From the NCBI GenBank assembly GCA_018857735.1, contig JABMCL010000805.1, positions 18,501 through 82,500 of the forward strand: a stretch of 64,000 nucleotides of DNA, written 5' to 3'. Each line of letters opens with the position of its first letter. Within the stretch, counting starts at the first letter, position 1. Source of the stretch: Alviniconcha marisindica (taxonomy: Eukaryota; Mollusca; Gastropoda; Provannidae). Below, piece by piece: positions 33,150 through 46,410 of this stretch. The notes beneath the pieces were generated by a model that did no database searches, was not told where the DNA came from, and saw only the letters and a program-made list of their open reading frames with translations. The translations under genes and the position numbers were made by a program.

Positions 33150-36125
33150 TGAATATTTTGAATGGAGTTTGTAATGGCGACCAGTACTGACAGGGTCGTT
33201 ATACGATTCATATCTAACTGTGGAAATAGCGTGAACGATTATTTTATGGTTTCCGAAGATCTTTTTGCTCTTATTCAGCATGACTGTCGGCTTTGTATTA
33301 TGGAAAGAATCAATCGAGTCAGACCATATGCCATTGGAATTGCATACAAATGTTGAAGAAATGATAGAACCTGCAGCACAAGCAGACAAAAATGAATGTA
33401 CTGCAAAATTTGTATGGAAAGCTGACTGTGCCCAGCAGTTTACTGAATCTATGCATTCTGATAAATCCAAAGAACAATTGCGTCTCGCCTCGAGTCTAAT
33501 TGAAGTGGATGATATTAATGAGGCCCTACATTCCTTCAATGACTGTTTAAAACAGAATGCCGAGTACATGAAAAGGAAAACACATGTTAACAGACCAAAA
33601 AGGATGGATGAATGGTACGATGAAGAGTGTAGGGCTGCTAGAAAAAATGTTAGGAAGCTACTACGCAAATTTCGTAAATCTTTAAGTCGTGCAGAAAGTG
33701 TGGACTATTGTTATGCTAGAAGAGAGTATAAAACAAAACAGTTGCAACAAAAGAAAAAGAAGTTCAATGAAAATGTGTTGAATAATCTTATGCAGTCAAC
33801 ATCAGACCAGCAGGCTTTCTGGCAGAATATGCATAAAATTTCAAAGAAAAAGTATCAGCCTCATAACAATATTTCGGAACAGGATTGGTTTCACCATTTT
33901 CAAAAGGTGTTTGAGCAAGATAACTATGATCAAGATTCTGATGATGATTTTAAAAATTATCAAGGTGATGTCTATAATGACAGACCAATTACACGGGAAG
34001 ACGTTTTACTAGCCATTCAAAGGTTAAAAAATGGTAAGGCTACAGGTCCGGACGGTATTACTGGTGAATTACTTAAGCATGCTGGACATTTGGCAGTGGA
34101 CTTTTTGGCAATGTTTTGTTTGACCGTGGTATATATCCAGATAGTTGGACAGAGAGCATAATTGTTCCCCTCTTTAAGAAGGGTAAACCCAAAAAGATCC
34201 AGACAACTACAAAGGAATATCTCTATGCGATATCAGTAGTAAGTTGTATAGTTCCATTATTAACAACAGGCTACAGGAGTGGATTGAAGAGAACAATTTA
34301 ACGGGAGAATGTCAAGCGGGTTTCAAAAAAGGCTACTCAACTGTTGGCCATATGTTTACCCTGATAGCTATGATTCAGAAACAATTTGCCTTGAACAGAA
34401 AGCTGTATGTGGCCTTTATAGATTTTGAGAAGGCCTTCAATTCGATATCGAGAAAACTACTTTGGCCTATTTTTTTGAAAAATGGTATTAAGGGTAGACT
34501 GTATAAGTGCGTTAGAAGTATGTATGAAAATGTGAAGGCTAGAATTAGATCGTGGTGCTAAGTTTACAGACTATATCAATTGTACCCGTGGTGTGAAACA
34601 GGGGGATGTGTGTAGCCCTTTCTTGTTCTCACTGTCTTTTTAATGAACTTGCCCTTGATATTATTAACAACAGCAGACATGGGGTAAGCCTGAGCAGTGA
34701 TTTTGTCCAGTTAGTGATCCTGTTATTTGCAGATGACATGATATTGCTGTCTGAAACTGTTACTGGTCTGCAGACCCAGCTTAACAGTCTATTCAGTGCT
34801 GCGTCAAGATTACAACTTAAAGTAAATATGAATAAAAGTAATATAGTGGTGTTTAGGAAGGGAGGGTATTTAGGTGCCAGAGAAAGATGGGTCTATGATG
34901 ATTGTATGATGAAGGTGGTGAACTCTTATAAATATCTTGGTATATGTTTTTCTACAAGGCTTAGTTTTTACCATGCTTGTCAAGATTTGGTAAGTAGAGC
35001 AAAAAGGGCGCTGCTGTGTATCATGAGTAAAATATATAGAATTGATTGCAACTCGATTAATGTTTTTTTGAAGATTTTTGATGCTCAAGTCAGTGCAACC
35101 TATTGTTCTCTATGGAGCAGAGATATGGGGTCTGGAAAGTTGCTCATCGGTGATTGATCATGTACATTTGTTTGGTTTGAAACGTTATTTAGGTGTGGAC
35201 AGGAGAACCCCAAATGATCTTGTGTATGGAGAAGTTGGAAGGTTTTCTATTCAAATTAATGCATGTGTTCGCTGTATAAGATACTGGTTAAAACTGATGC
35301 CCATGGAGGAAACCAGACTGCCTTTGAGAGCGTATAAAATGTTATTTAACTTGGACCAAAGGGGAAAAACTAACTGGGTGACTAATGTTCGCAAAACTTT
35401 ATGTGCAAACGGCTTTTCTTATTTTGGGGGTAATCAGGTGTGGGATGTTTGAATGCATTTATCAGGAGTTCAGACAAAGACGTATTGACATTCGATGGCA
35501 AGTTTGGGATGACCATGTAAACACAAGTGACAGACTTTCGTTGTACAGACAATTTAAAACATTAACTGGTGTTGAACCCTATTTGATGTTAAATTTAAAC
35601 AGACACATAAGGTATACATTGACCAGATTTAGATTTGGGGTGTCAGACATTAAAGTTTATAATGCAGATGAACTGAAATGTCCATTGTGCCTGTCGGTTG
35701 TGGACAATGAAGTCCATTTTGTTCTTTGCTGTCCTGCATTTGATGATTTAAGATACGAGTTTATAGAACCCAAATATTTCAATAACCCATGTGATTTTCG
35801 GTTGGCATTGCTCTTAGCTACGCAGAATGAACGCGCCCTGAAAAATCTTGCTTTGTTTGTGTATAAAGCATTCAACAGAAGAAAAACCCTGCTATTGTGT
35901 AGAACTTGAAAAAGATATGATATAAAAAGAATGAGATGAACTAATAATTATGGACAGTATTGTAATATTCTCCTCTACATAACATTTCGCTTCCGCTTGT
36001 TCATTTGCAACATTCAACGTCAGCAATTGAATACTGTGTGTACATTGCATTACAAGGTTTATTGTGCTTACACCCCTTCAAATGGGGCTATGGCCTTATT
36101 GAATAAAATTTCCGTATTCCGTATT
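33150..36125 (+). mobile_element. 5'-truncated, decayed non-LTR (LINE-type) retrotransposon
   Basis: The first recognisable part is the end of an endonuclease (EEP) domain with the SDHMPLEL-type motif (about 33315). A reverse transcriptase follows: GKATGPDGI (about 34045), AGFKKGYSTV (34315), FIDFEKAF (34415), GVKQGDVCSP (34590) and the catalytic LFADDM (34722-34740). Further on are YKYLG and a C-terminal CPLC...H...C motif (about 35680-35740). At least five frame breaks (near 33290, 34120, 34230, 34555-34640, 35090, 35430) make it inactive. The 3' end is near 36125. Both flanks are TC/TCTG microsatellite, suggesting insertion into such an array. Confidence 0.9.
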
Positions 36126-36192
36126 CTCTGTCTCTCCTCAGTTTCTCTGTCAGTCTTTCTGTCTCTGTCTCATCTCTGTGTGCGTCTCTGTC

Positions 36193-36228
<36 letters not shown>

Positions 36229-36230
36229 CT

Positions 36231-36305
<75 letters not shown>
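36120..36305. repeat. (TCTG)n/(TC)n microsatellite right of the LINE
   Basis: Runs of tctctgtctg then an unbroken TC tract (about 36238-36305). The matching left portion is at 33085-33148. Confidence 0.95.
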
Positions 36306-36309
<4 letters not shown>

Positions 36310-36888
36310 GCTTCAGTGTAGATAACTTGAAAATCAGTGCCTGACTCCGCGGCCAGCGGAACTCAGTAACCGCCGGCTTCCCGTGACCTCTCAGTTTGAT
36401 CATCTCAGTTCAGTATTCACTGACTCGGACCTCTGAGTCAGTCGTTCCGGCCGATTATGTACCGAGAAAAGACGGACCTGCAATCACTGATGTATAATTA
36501 TGCCGCAGGTCCGCCATGCCTGCAACGCTATGGGCGTTCGACTCAACTGTGATGAGGACTACCCCTGACGCAAACTCCAAGCACTGGTTTACGACATTCT
36601 TCCTTGGAGGAAGGTGCCGGAAAGCGATGCTCGGAGTGTGCCCCTGACAGTCCCACTCAGTGTTGCCGCCGGTTAACTGTTGTGTGTACCCAGCCACCCG
36701 CCGCCGTCCGCCACGAACGTAACAAAACTAACCAGTTTAGAAAGTAAATAATTAAAAAAATTGCTATTAACTTCCTTTAGCTATAATTGTAATTTGTTTA
36801 AACACTTCTTGTTTGTTTGTTTCGTTTCCCGGGCCTGAACAGTTTTGTTCAGTCATTCACAGATGTCAGTTACAAGTTCAGTGATGGT

Positions 36889-37318
36889 TTGATTGATGAT
36901 TGATGATCGCTTATATAGCGCTATTCTCCGCTCTCTTGAGAAGACTCACTGCGCTCGCGTGTGATTCTACATGAGTGACTAGCTTTTATAGCACGTTTTT
37001 GTTTTTTGTTTGTTTTGTTTTTTGAATATCCACCGAAGTGGTGTACTTACAGCGCTGGCAGGGCTGGTGCCACATGAAACTGCAGCCGTCTCGGCGCAAG
37101 TTCTGTGTACACCATACAACCATGCTCCATGTCCGAGTCACATCATGCAAAGCCACATACGTAAGGTGTATGCGTGTTTAGCTGTAACCTGCCCACCTGC
37201 ACTTTTGGCAGAATGACCGGGATCTTCTACGTGCTACTGCGGTAACACGGGGGTGGAACGGATACCGAAATAAGAGTCAGCACAGAAAGTCGACCCTGGA
37301 GAAGAAAATTCTCCTGGG
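36889..37318 (-). mobile_element. tRNA-derived SINE lacking its tRNA head
   Basis: Tail gattgatgattgatgatcg, then the family body in reverse ('tatagcgctattctccgctc' ... 'gatcttctacgtgctactgc') to 'gagaagaaaattctcc'. Boxes A and B are absent, consistent with 5' truncation during integration. Confidence 0.85.
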
Positions 37319-37582
37319 GTATGTTTCCAAAGCAAATTTCCTTTTACGGACAATAAAGTATTATCCTATTTTAAAATCAATCACTGGAGCATTTTCATAC
37401 AAAATCAGTCCCTGAACTTGAATTTTTTTAATCTTCGGCTACCCGGCATTGTTGGACGAATGTCAGTTTTGACGAGGCCGGAGCTCGATCCGGTGAGTCA
37501 ACTTTTTCACGCATTTAGTCAAGTTTTGGCTCGGCTCACGGCGTTTTTGTATTGGTACGTTTCAGTGTTGTCGGTGTCTGTA

Positions 37583-37776
37583 CTTGTTCATCAGTTTTGC
37601 GCTAAGACTGTTAGATAAATGGGACCTCAGTCACGCTCGGCGGTATCGGGCGTGACTGAGGTCCCATTTATCTAACAGTCTTAGTGCAAAACTGATGAAC
37701 AAGTCACGCCCGGCGGTATCGGGCGTGACTGAGGTCCCATTTATCTAACAGTCTTAGTGCAAAACTGATGAACAAG
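37583..37776. repeat. Near-perfect 54-bp inverted repeat plus duplicated right arm
   Basis: Left arm 37583-37636 and right arm 37650-37703 are inverted copies with one mismatch, separated by 13 nt (tcggcggtatcgg). The right arm with its loop is repeated directly as a 73-bp unit (about 37704-37776). Loop-flanking cacgcccg...cgggcgtg forms a smaller palindrome in each copy. Confidence 0.95.
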
Positions 37777-37792
37777 TTACGCCCGGCGGTAT

Positions 37793-37965
37793 CATAGTTC
37801 AGGAGCTGTGTGAGAGTCGAGGTGGCCGTCCTGGGCTGTCCGTCCTAACGAGCCTTCTGGTTTCCGTGGACGTAAAGCTATACTGAACCATGCTTCGGCA
37901 TTGGTCTCAGCTTGTCCCTAATATGTCAGCTGACATCTGAGGACATTAAGCAACACTACCTACCT
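37793..37965 (+). mobile_element. Dispersed element copy 1 ('gttcaggagctgtgtgagag')
   Basis: Roughly 170 bp, closely matching 42473-42640. Includes 'ggctgtccgtcctaacgagc', 'gtggacgtaaag' and 'tgtcagctgacatctgagga', ending near 'cattaagcaacac'. Related shorter pieces occur at 57385-57480, 62905-62960 and 63030-63080. No coding capacity. Confidence 0.8.
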
Positions 37966-37969
37966 GCCC

Positions 37970-38926
37970 GGCGGTATCTGTTTGCCGCCGCGTCATTCTG
38001 TTAACGTCAGTTGCCGCTTCACTGAGCTATGTCCACAGAGACTGACTAGTGTAAGGACTAGTCAGTTAGCGGGCCGGGACTCTTTTTTTTATACACTACA
38101 CATAAACTAATAAACTGATGAACAATAACAAACATTGCCAGGATGTGATTGCCGTGGCCCTGGACCGGCAGATAGCTCAGCCGTCACGACTACTGACTCT
38201 GGCCATTGCGGCCTAAGGCCTCTGTCGGGAAGATCCAAACACGGCATCAGTAAAAGTTCAGTTCAATTCTTTAGCCTGTAGAGTTCACGTGGCGCTGACC
38301 TCCCCGGCTTCTTTGGGCTCAGTAAGCCCGAACAGATACAAGCATCATAGGTCCCATTTACTGATCTGGGGACGCTGACAGTGCAAAATGAACAGTTACA
38401 GGCACAACACTGACATGATAAATAATAAATAATAATAACTGTTACACTGATGATATAGCGCTATACCCCGTAAACATTTACAAGCTCGCGGCGCTGTACA
38501 TTATCAACATCAAAATCCGCTTGACAATCAAAAAAGTACAAGTACTATAAAACCATACATCGATATCAAATTGACAAAACAGCCAGGTTGAAACCAAATT
38601 TAAAAAAAACCCTGAAAAGTGAAGAAGAAGCAAATTCGTACTTCGATATTAAAGCATTTCACACACACTGAAATAATCACAAGTACTATAAAATAATGCA
38701 TATATTAATATCAACATGACAATCAGCGAATTGAAAAGCACAAATACTGTCATGACAATCAGAAACTGAGCACAAATACCGGTAAATACATACATCAACA
38801 CTGGCGTTTGACACACACTGCAGCCACCTACTATATGATCAGTTACACACAGCCACCTGCACACTCACACTCACCTCCTCACAAGAACACGCGCGCGCGC
38901 ACACACACACTCACACACACACACAC

Positions 38927-38976
<50 letters not shown>

Positions 38977-38992
38977 ACACCACACACACACA

Positions 38993-39023
<31 letters not shown>

Positions 39024-39026
39024 CAC

Positions 39027-39064
<38 letters not shown>

Positions 39065-39075
39065 CACAACACACA

Positions 39076-39112
<37 letters not shown>

Positions 39113-42100
39113 ACACACACCCACCCCCCCCACACACACACACACACACACACACTGACACACACACACACACACACACACACACTGACAAAGACACACA
39201 CACACACACACTACACACACACAGGAGATGAAAAAGCGGCGGCAGCAGCAGGCTCTCCTGTTAGTCCCATGCTTTGCGGCGGCCCGGCCGCCCAGATTTA
39301 AAAAAAAGCAACAACAACAACAACAACAACAAAAGAGGGAGCAAATCTGAATCTATCCTATCAAAGCAACCACGCAGGGAGATAGTGTAAGTCCATCAGG
39401 CCTAAATATCGATGACATCATAGTCCAAATGCAACCAATCAACCCCAGCCGCGACTAGTAGACGACGCACGGGTTAGGTTAACAGGCTACGATAGGCCAG
39501 TGCATGCAGGCAATGATCTGCGCATGCGCAGTGGCTGTCTCCTCACTTCCTTTGCAAAGGGACTGACCCCGACTCCGACGATCGTTGTGTCCCGTAAGTC
39601 TTCTTTTTATTGCTAGTATTCTATCAGTAACCATGAATAGGCTTTTTGTCACCCACATCTTTGTTTTCTCCTCCTTCCGTGAGATGCTCACAGTGTGTAT
39701 ACTGTACACACAGTCTGTTATCACCGTTCATTTAGAGGGTTGCGAAGAACGTTAGACCCCGTATCCAAAGCCGCCTTTTTGCGCCAAAAACGATCCGCTG
39801 GGAGCACGAAATCCTTGTCGTAGGGACTGCAACTCATCTAGGCGACGAAGAAGCAAGACTTTTAAACTGAAAGGCATTAATATTCTCACCCTACCGCTTT
39901 ACAGTCATATTTCAGTTCTGTGACCTCGACCAGCCGCCTATTAGAAATCGTTTTGTGCGAGGAAATCGCCGGTGGAGAACTGTACAGTACTGTCATGAAA
40001 AACAACAACAACGAAAAACGCACAGTGCCTACTGTTTAAACTAGTACTACGGTACTAGTAATAAAAGTAGTACTGGTGGCGGTAGGTGATACTGCTGTTT
40101 ATGTATGTAATGGAGTGGTGGTGGAGCGTAGAACAGGACACAGGCAGCGGAGTCAGTCAAAATGGAGACCACAGCAGGCGGCGACGGCAAACAGGCTTTA
40201 TTCTACAGCAGCAGACAACTTTCTCAGCACACACAAAATCCTCACTCGCACGCATAGATAAGAGAACTGCGCGGGCCGCAAGGAACACACGCTATTGTAA
40301 CAATGAAATCGGCCCTCTGGACCACAAAATGGCTGACAATTGTGTTTCCTTGGCCTGCACAAATACAGTTTCCTCAACAATAACTAAACTAATTAAAACA
40401 TCAAATGAAAGCTACAATTACAACCTTTTAAACCATATAAACAAAATGTACACACATGACTTATTTTATTTACAACAAGAGTGGGAAGCGTGGCTTGCAC
40501 CTATCTATAAGCAGATTCGTACAACCAAATCACAACTAACACAATGTACAAAACATAACTGTCGCTAAAACTTATATCAGAATAAAGAGCACGCTCCCAC
40601 GGTTAAAATGGTACATAACAATTACAATACAACGCTTTGTAAGAGAAGCAAGACACACTCAAAGACTAGCACTAAAACAATCGGTGCGAACTTTCGCCTG
40701 GGGCGCGTTATTTTAGTCGCAGCAGCGCTGATAGTGATACCAAGTAGTCTATGAATACAAGTTACAACTTAGCTTCTACAGTACACAATACTTAATAAGT
40801 TAATTTCAACCCAAAATAAACACTTAACATGAAGTCAGCTAAGCAAAATACTATACGACAAAGCATTGATCGACACAGAATTACTTTCATCGAGTCAAAA
40901 CAACGATTCACTACTATTCACTAGTACTACACAGAAAATGCGCCATGCAGAGACGGCTATAAAAAGAATGGACCTAGAGAGGCATCGGCTACTGATTAAG
41001 CTCGATCCTGCGTCTAAATAAGATCTAAATAAACATTCTAAGATGCCAAATTATATTACACATGGCTTGGTGCATAAAAAGGACTAGGTAAACAAAGAGT
41101 AGGTAAACAAACAACTGGTCAAAATATTAAGGGAGTAAACAGATTTGAAAATGGCGCGCACCAGCGGCTATCGCCGGTCGGCTGTGTGAAGGCCATGTGG
41201 CGTTATGCAACACGCAGCGCTTCAAAACAAAAGCGTCATCTGCTCTGGTTCCCGGGTTACTTACAGTACAGTAACGAAACTGCGTGGATCTGATAACCGG
41301 GGCGGGATTATTGTAAAAAACGTACAAAGAGCACTTGCTCACATGTAAATTGTGAGGAATATGCCGTTTATATGGGCAGTGCGTGATAAACTGGGCCCAT
41401 AGAAACAGTCCTGAGTCACTCACACTCACTGAGTCAGTCATTCAGACATTCAGTTGAATTTCAAGACCAGACTGACCCATACTCGAGTTGTTATTGGAGT
41501 ATACCTGCACAGTGTGGGTAAGTAACTAAGTTACAAAGTTGTGTAAATTGTAAGCAACTTGTGTGTTCTTTCTTTGTTGTTGTTTTTACACCCAGTGAAC
41601 CAGTATATCAGGGCAAAGCACAGTGTTGGAGTGGGACCCATATATAGTATACCAAAAACATCAACATGCATGGATCTGTGGTACAGCTGTAGCCTTTAGG
41701 GCAGCTCAGTTTTTCACATTTTTACTTTGATTTGTACCTTGGAACACACATGTACTATTATATAACTATACAAATTTGGTCACCATGACACAACAACTTG
41801 AAGCTGAGTAAGACGAAAACAAAAGCACTGTCTGTTGAAAAATCTTTTTATTTGAAAAACAAGTGTTGCTTGCTACAATGCTAGTTGAATGTGAGAAAAT
41901 GAAAAATGTAGCTCTGTAATCCTTGTGTTTTTTATATCTTATGTGATTTGTTTGTTTAGTTGTAGAACTTTATAATTTATAATTATATCCACAAAGTTTT
42001 GTAATCAACCAAGCCACTGATGATAAAATTCTTTGCATAAATAACAGTATCATGAAATAAACTGTAGAATCTTTGTTATATTAGCAGACCAGCAGATGTG

Positions 42101-42470
42101 TTTATTACTGTATTAATTACATATTCATTATTAAGGTTGAATCAGTAACAGTAATAGTTATAGTAATACCAGGTAGCAACCAAGCCAAACACAGTCTTCA
42201 GCAAATCACCTGTACTGATCTCTACATTTGGTTTACTTTCAGTTTCACTAGTTTCAGTGATGCTTGAGGGGGTATTATATATTATATCACTTTATCAGAC
42301 AGAAAAACTGTGGGAAAATGGCAGTAAGAATTACCTCTGTAAAAGTGTAAGTGTAACATTTGTTCTGCTGTTCTGAGAGTTGATCAGTTACCCTTGGTTT
42401 TGAGATGAGTGCAGGTCTAGGGTATGGAAATTGTGTACATTAAAGTTAAAAAGATGTCATCTTAAACGTA
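37970..42470. other. Intergenic region 5' of ZF-C
   Basis: Holds a long AC-rich tract (38880-39225) and scattered dispersed repeats. An open frame of 160 codons at about 40086-40568 has no recognisable motif. The ZF-C promoter and any untranslated first exon should lie between here and 42813, but cannot be placed. Confidence 0.5.
38880..39225. repeat. (AC)n-rich microsatellite with interruptions
   Basis: About 345 nt of AC repeats broken by CCA, CTA and TGA interruptions, with a short GCGCGC run at its left edge. Low-complexity reading frames on both strands are artefacts. Confidence 0.95.
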
Positions 42471-42472
42471 CA

Positions 42473-42640
42473 TAGTTCAGGAGCTGTGTGAGAGTCGAGG
42501 TGGCCGTCCTGGGCTGTCCGTCCTAACGAGCCTTCTGGTTTTTGTGGACGTAAAGAATTGTTGAACCGTGCTTCGGCATTGGTCACAACTTGTCCCTAAT
42601 ATGTCAACTGACATCTGAGGACATTAAGCATCACTTCATC
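42473..42640 (+). mobile_element. Dispersed element copy 2
   Basis: Near-identical to 37793-37965 over about 165 bp, in the same orientation, lying about 170 bp before ZF-C. Confidence 0.85.
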
Positions 42641-42813
42641 ATCATCTTAAACGTAATCAAGCAAGACAGACATTTTAATTGTTATGTTGTTTGTCCACCG
42701 CCAGAGCTCTGTGAACAATGATCTGACATTGTAAGCTTGATGAGTCAGTCAGCGGCTGATGTCTGACAACAAAGGAAATCCCAGCAGTGTATGCTTTTTA
42801 TTCTTTGTTTTAG

Positions 42814-42963
42814 ATGCTCCACAATTCCGGAGCGGACAACAATGTACGAAAATAAAGTTTACTATCTTCAAATAGACGGAAAAATATTTGAGTGGTGGCG
42901 CCGCCTGGGAACTACGCAGGGCTTGGCCAGCGACACTGCAATCGCATCCTTTCTTCTGCAACA
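42814..42963 (+). CDS. ZF-C exon with half-module 1
   Basis: Acceptor ttctttgttttag. ATG at 42842 precedes YENKVYYLQIDGKIFEWW. Donor CAACA|GTAAGG, phase 2, at the family's conserved intron site. Compared with ZF-B it has E-W-W-R-R for F-D-R-W-R-G. Whether translation begins here is inferred. Confidence 0.85.
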
Positions 42964-45900
42964 GTAAGGCTGCTTGTAAAGAAAAGTATCTAAAGGCCAA
43001 AATACGCTAGCTGCCCTCCCATATGGGTAACATTAACAGTAAGGCTAAGTTAGTGATGAAATTTTGCGTTTAAACTATTGTTTGTCAGTTTCCAATTTGT
43101 CTTCATACGGGTAATATGCTTGGGTGAAGTACTTAGAACATGCTGTATTTCTCAATCAGTGCAGCACCTATACCATAGCCTGTGAGCTAGTGTATGTGAC
43201 TTCATACACCTGTGGCTGTGTTGACACAGATTTTAAACTCTATTAAAGAATTAGTTTTTGTGTTTTTCTTCAGGATTGTCTCTTTAACCGTACAAGTTTA
43301 TTAGGTGCAGTATTTTGGTGCCAAGTTTTGGACATTGTTCTGCTTTTTATCTGAAGATAACTGGGTTGAATGTTGAGCAAGAGGACCTTGTGTATCGGTG
43401 ATTGACTCAATACATTGCAGTCATTGTGTTTAAGCCTGGCTGATGTGATATCAGATTTACCGCTATGGCTCAGATATATAAGAGGAAGATGGCTAGTGTA
43501 TCTTGGCCTTTGGGATGATCGTTTAATTGTACTATAATATTGTTAATAACATATATTTTGTACTATTAGTATTACTCTTTACTGTATTACTATTAGTACA
43601 CATGCGTTAACTATTAATGTTATGGAAGAAGGAGAAGAGTCCACATTTTATGCAAATAGAAATAGAAGCCACATGAAATGATGAACTCAAGGAATTGCTT
43701 TTAAACTCTTCAGCCGACAGGGGAGGTTACATTACAGTTACGTTTCCCCACACCACCCCAACATGTCTGTGTTTCAACTTCAAGAGTATTCATCTGCTAT
43801 TCCCATGAAGATCTATACAGTGAAGTTTGTAAATTTATACATTACATTTATATGGCAAAATCTGCCTGATGAGAGACCACAGGTCCCTCTTTTAACCTAA
43901 ATTTAAGCTGATTCTTTTTTGAAACCTTTCTCTTTATGTTTCCATGTAAATAAACCCCATGCTGTTGACATTCGCCAAATGTGACTGAAAAATCACCCAC
44001 AGATACTTTTACATTAGCTGTTGAGAACTCACTCACTTTCTGTACTACCTCCATGAAACTTCATCACTTTGTGGCAAACGCATCATTGCACATGTTCACC
44101 AAAACTGGCCTGCTTTTATCTTGTCAATAAATCAAAAAGTAGATAAACCTCAAAGTTGTACCATACCTGGCCATATGTTGTGGGTGTGTCTGAGTGTAAA
44201 CGCACCCATATTTCAGAGGTGAGACTTTACTGGCTTTACAGTCACATTGTGGGTTTGAACATACCTGTACACCAGAGAGGAAACTACTGACTGTACGTTG
44301 TGGGTGTGAGCATACCTGTACACCAGAGAGGAAACTACTGGCTGTACGTTGTGGGTGTGAGCATACCTGTACACCAGAGAGGAAACTACTGGCTGTACGT
44401 TGTGGGTGTGAGCATACCTGTACACCAGAGAGGAAACTACTGGCTGTACGTTGTGGGTGTGAGCATACCTGTACACCAGAGAGAAAACTACTGGCTGTAC
44501 ATTGTGGGTGTGAGCATACCTGTACACCAGAGAGGAAACTGTACTGGGTGTACGTTGTGGGTGTGAGCATACCTGTACACCAGAGAGGAAACTACTGGGT
44601 GTACATTGTGGGTGTGAGCATACCTGTACACCAGAGAGGAAACTACTGGCTGTACATTGTGGGTGTGAGCATACCTGTACACCAGAGAGGAAACTGTACT
44701 GGGTGTTCATTGTGGGTGTGAGCATACCTGTACACCAGAGAGGAAACTACTGGGTGTACATTGTGGGTGTGAGCATACCTGTACACCAGAGAGGAAACTA
44801 CTGGGTGTACATTGTGGGTGTGAGCATACCATTACATCAGAAACTACTTGCAGTTACTGTGCGTTGTGGGTGTGGAGTCAACCATACCATTTCATGAAGC
44901 AGTGTCATTTTCTTACGCACTGTATGTCTTAAGTGTGACTACACCCACTATGTTTTGAAACCCCTATGGCATATGACTGTATGACTACGAGTCAGCCATA
45001 CCTTTCTCTGAAGCAGCATCATTTTCTCACACACTGTGCATCTTAAATGTGGCTACACCCACACTACTTTGAGACCTGTACGAAAAAATATGTATGTGGA
45101 TACACCCACAACATCATATGGGCAGGTATATAGTAACGCTTGAACTTGAAAACTCCATGTGCACAGACACTTACGAGGTACTCTGTGAGACTGTGTGTTT
45201 CAAAATGACATAAGGCAAAGTTTGAGGCCACTTGTGTTTGTTTTAAGGGGTGTTCCAATTCACTTCCATGAACTGAGCAAGGCCCCAGCCTCTTTCTGAC
45301 TCTATTACTGAGTGTTCAGATGTGTTTCAGCTATGAGAACAGCCGGCTGGAGGCTCAGACCGGTGGGTCCTGCTCCAACTGCCAGGCCGCTCTTCCACTC
45401 CCACGTCTCTGTGACACTTGCAAGCCACCACCACCACCACCGCAGCAACAACAACAGCAGCAACAGCAACAACAGCAGCAACAACAGCAGCAGCAGCAAC
45501 AACAACAACAGCAGCAACAGCCACCACCACCACCACCACCACCACCACCAACGGACCACCTTCTTCAGCAGCAGCCCCAGCTGAAGCAGCCCGATCAAGG
45601 ACAGCCAACCTACCAGATAAACGTGGTGAAGTATCAGCTGGACGAGTCAGCCATGGACTTGTTAGCCACCTCTGCTCAGGAGCACACCGGCTCCTCCTCC
45701 TCTTCTGTGGACGAGAAGAAGGTTGCCATGAAGGGCCAGTCCTGCCAAGTCAACCTGTCGACCATGACGGACATCGAGCAGCTTGCTGCCAATGCTATGG
45801 TAACTAGGGCTGTGGCAGTGACTTGTCTGTCATGTTGTGTTACTTTTTGTGTGTCGGGTGCAGTGTTACTGTTTGTTTTGTTTGTTGGGTGCAGTGTCTT

Positions 45901-46360
45901 GTCTGTGTTACTTTTTGTTTGTTGGGTGCAGTGTCTTGTGTCACTTTTTGTTTGTTGGATGCAGTGTGTCTTGTGCCTTTTTTTGTTTGCTGGGTACAGT
46001 GTCTTGTCGTGTCACTTTTTGTTTGCTTGGGGCAGTCTTGTCGCGTCACTTTTTGTTTGCTGGGGGCAGTGTCTTGTCGTGTCGTGTTTTGTTTGTTGGG
46101 TGCAATATCTTGTCATGTCACTTTTTGTTTGTTGGGTACAGTGTGACCCCTGTTTTGAGACCAGTCCCGGCACTCTAAAAATATTCAGATTCTTTATTTA
46201 CTAAGTTTTACAACAAGGAGAGTGTCTTGAAAAACGTTAAGCATACAAATATAAGCAAACGACAACACTCACATGCATCATCTAGCATAGTTAGAGGTAT
46301 ACACTCGACCACACCAGCAAAACAGTGCACACATGTATGCATATACACACCTACACACAC

Positions 46361-46410
<50 letters not shown>

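Noticed and set aside
33265..34161. Host gene encoding a coiled, basic protein
   Set aside because: It is the endonuclease-RT linker and start of the LINE reverse transcriptase, continuing with frame breaks into the FADDM region.
40086..40568. Intronless 160-codon open frame upstream of ZF-C
   Set aside because: No recognisable domain, repeat-like surroundings and no similarity to the first exons of ZF-A or ZF-B.
44124..44897. Open frames with repeated VSSLVYRYAHTHNVQ-type peptides
   Set aside because: Artefact of the 51-bp intronic repeat.
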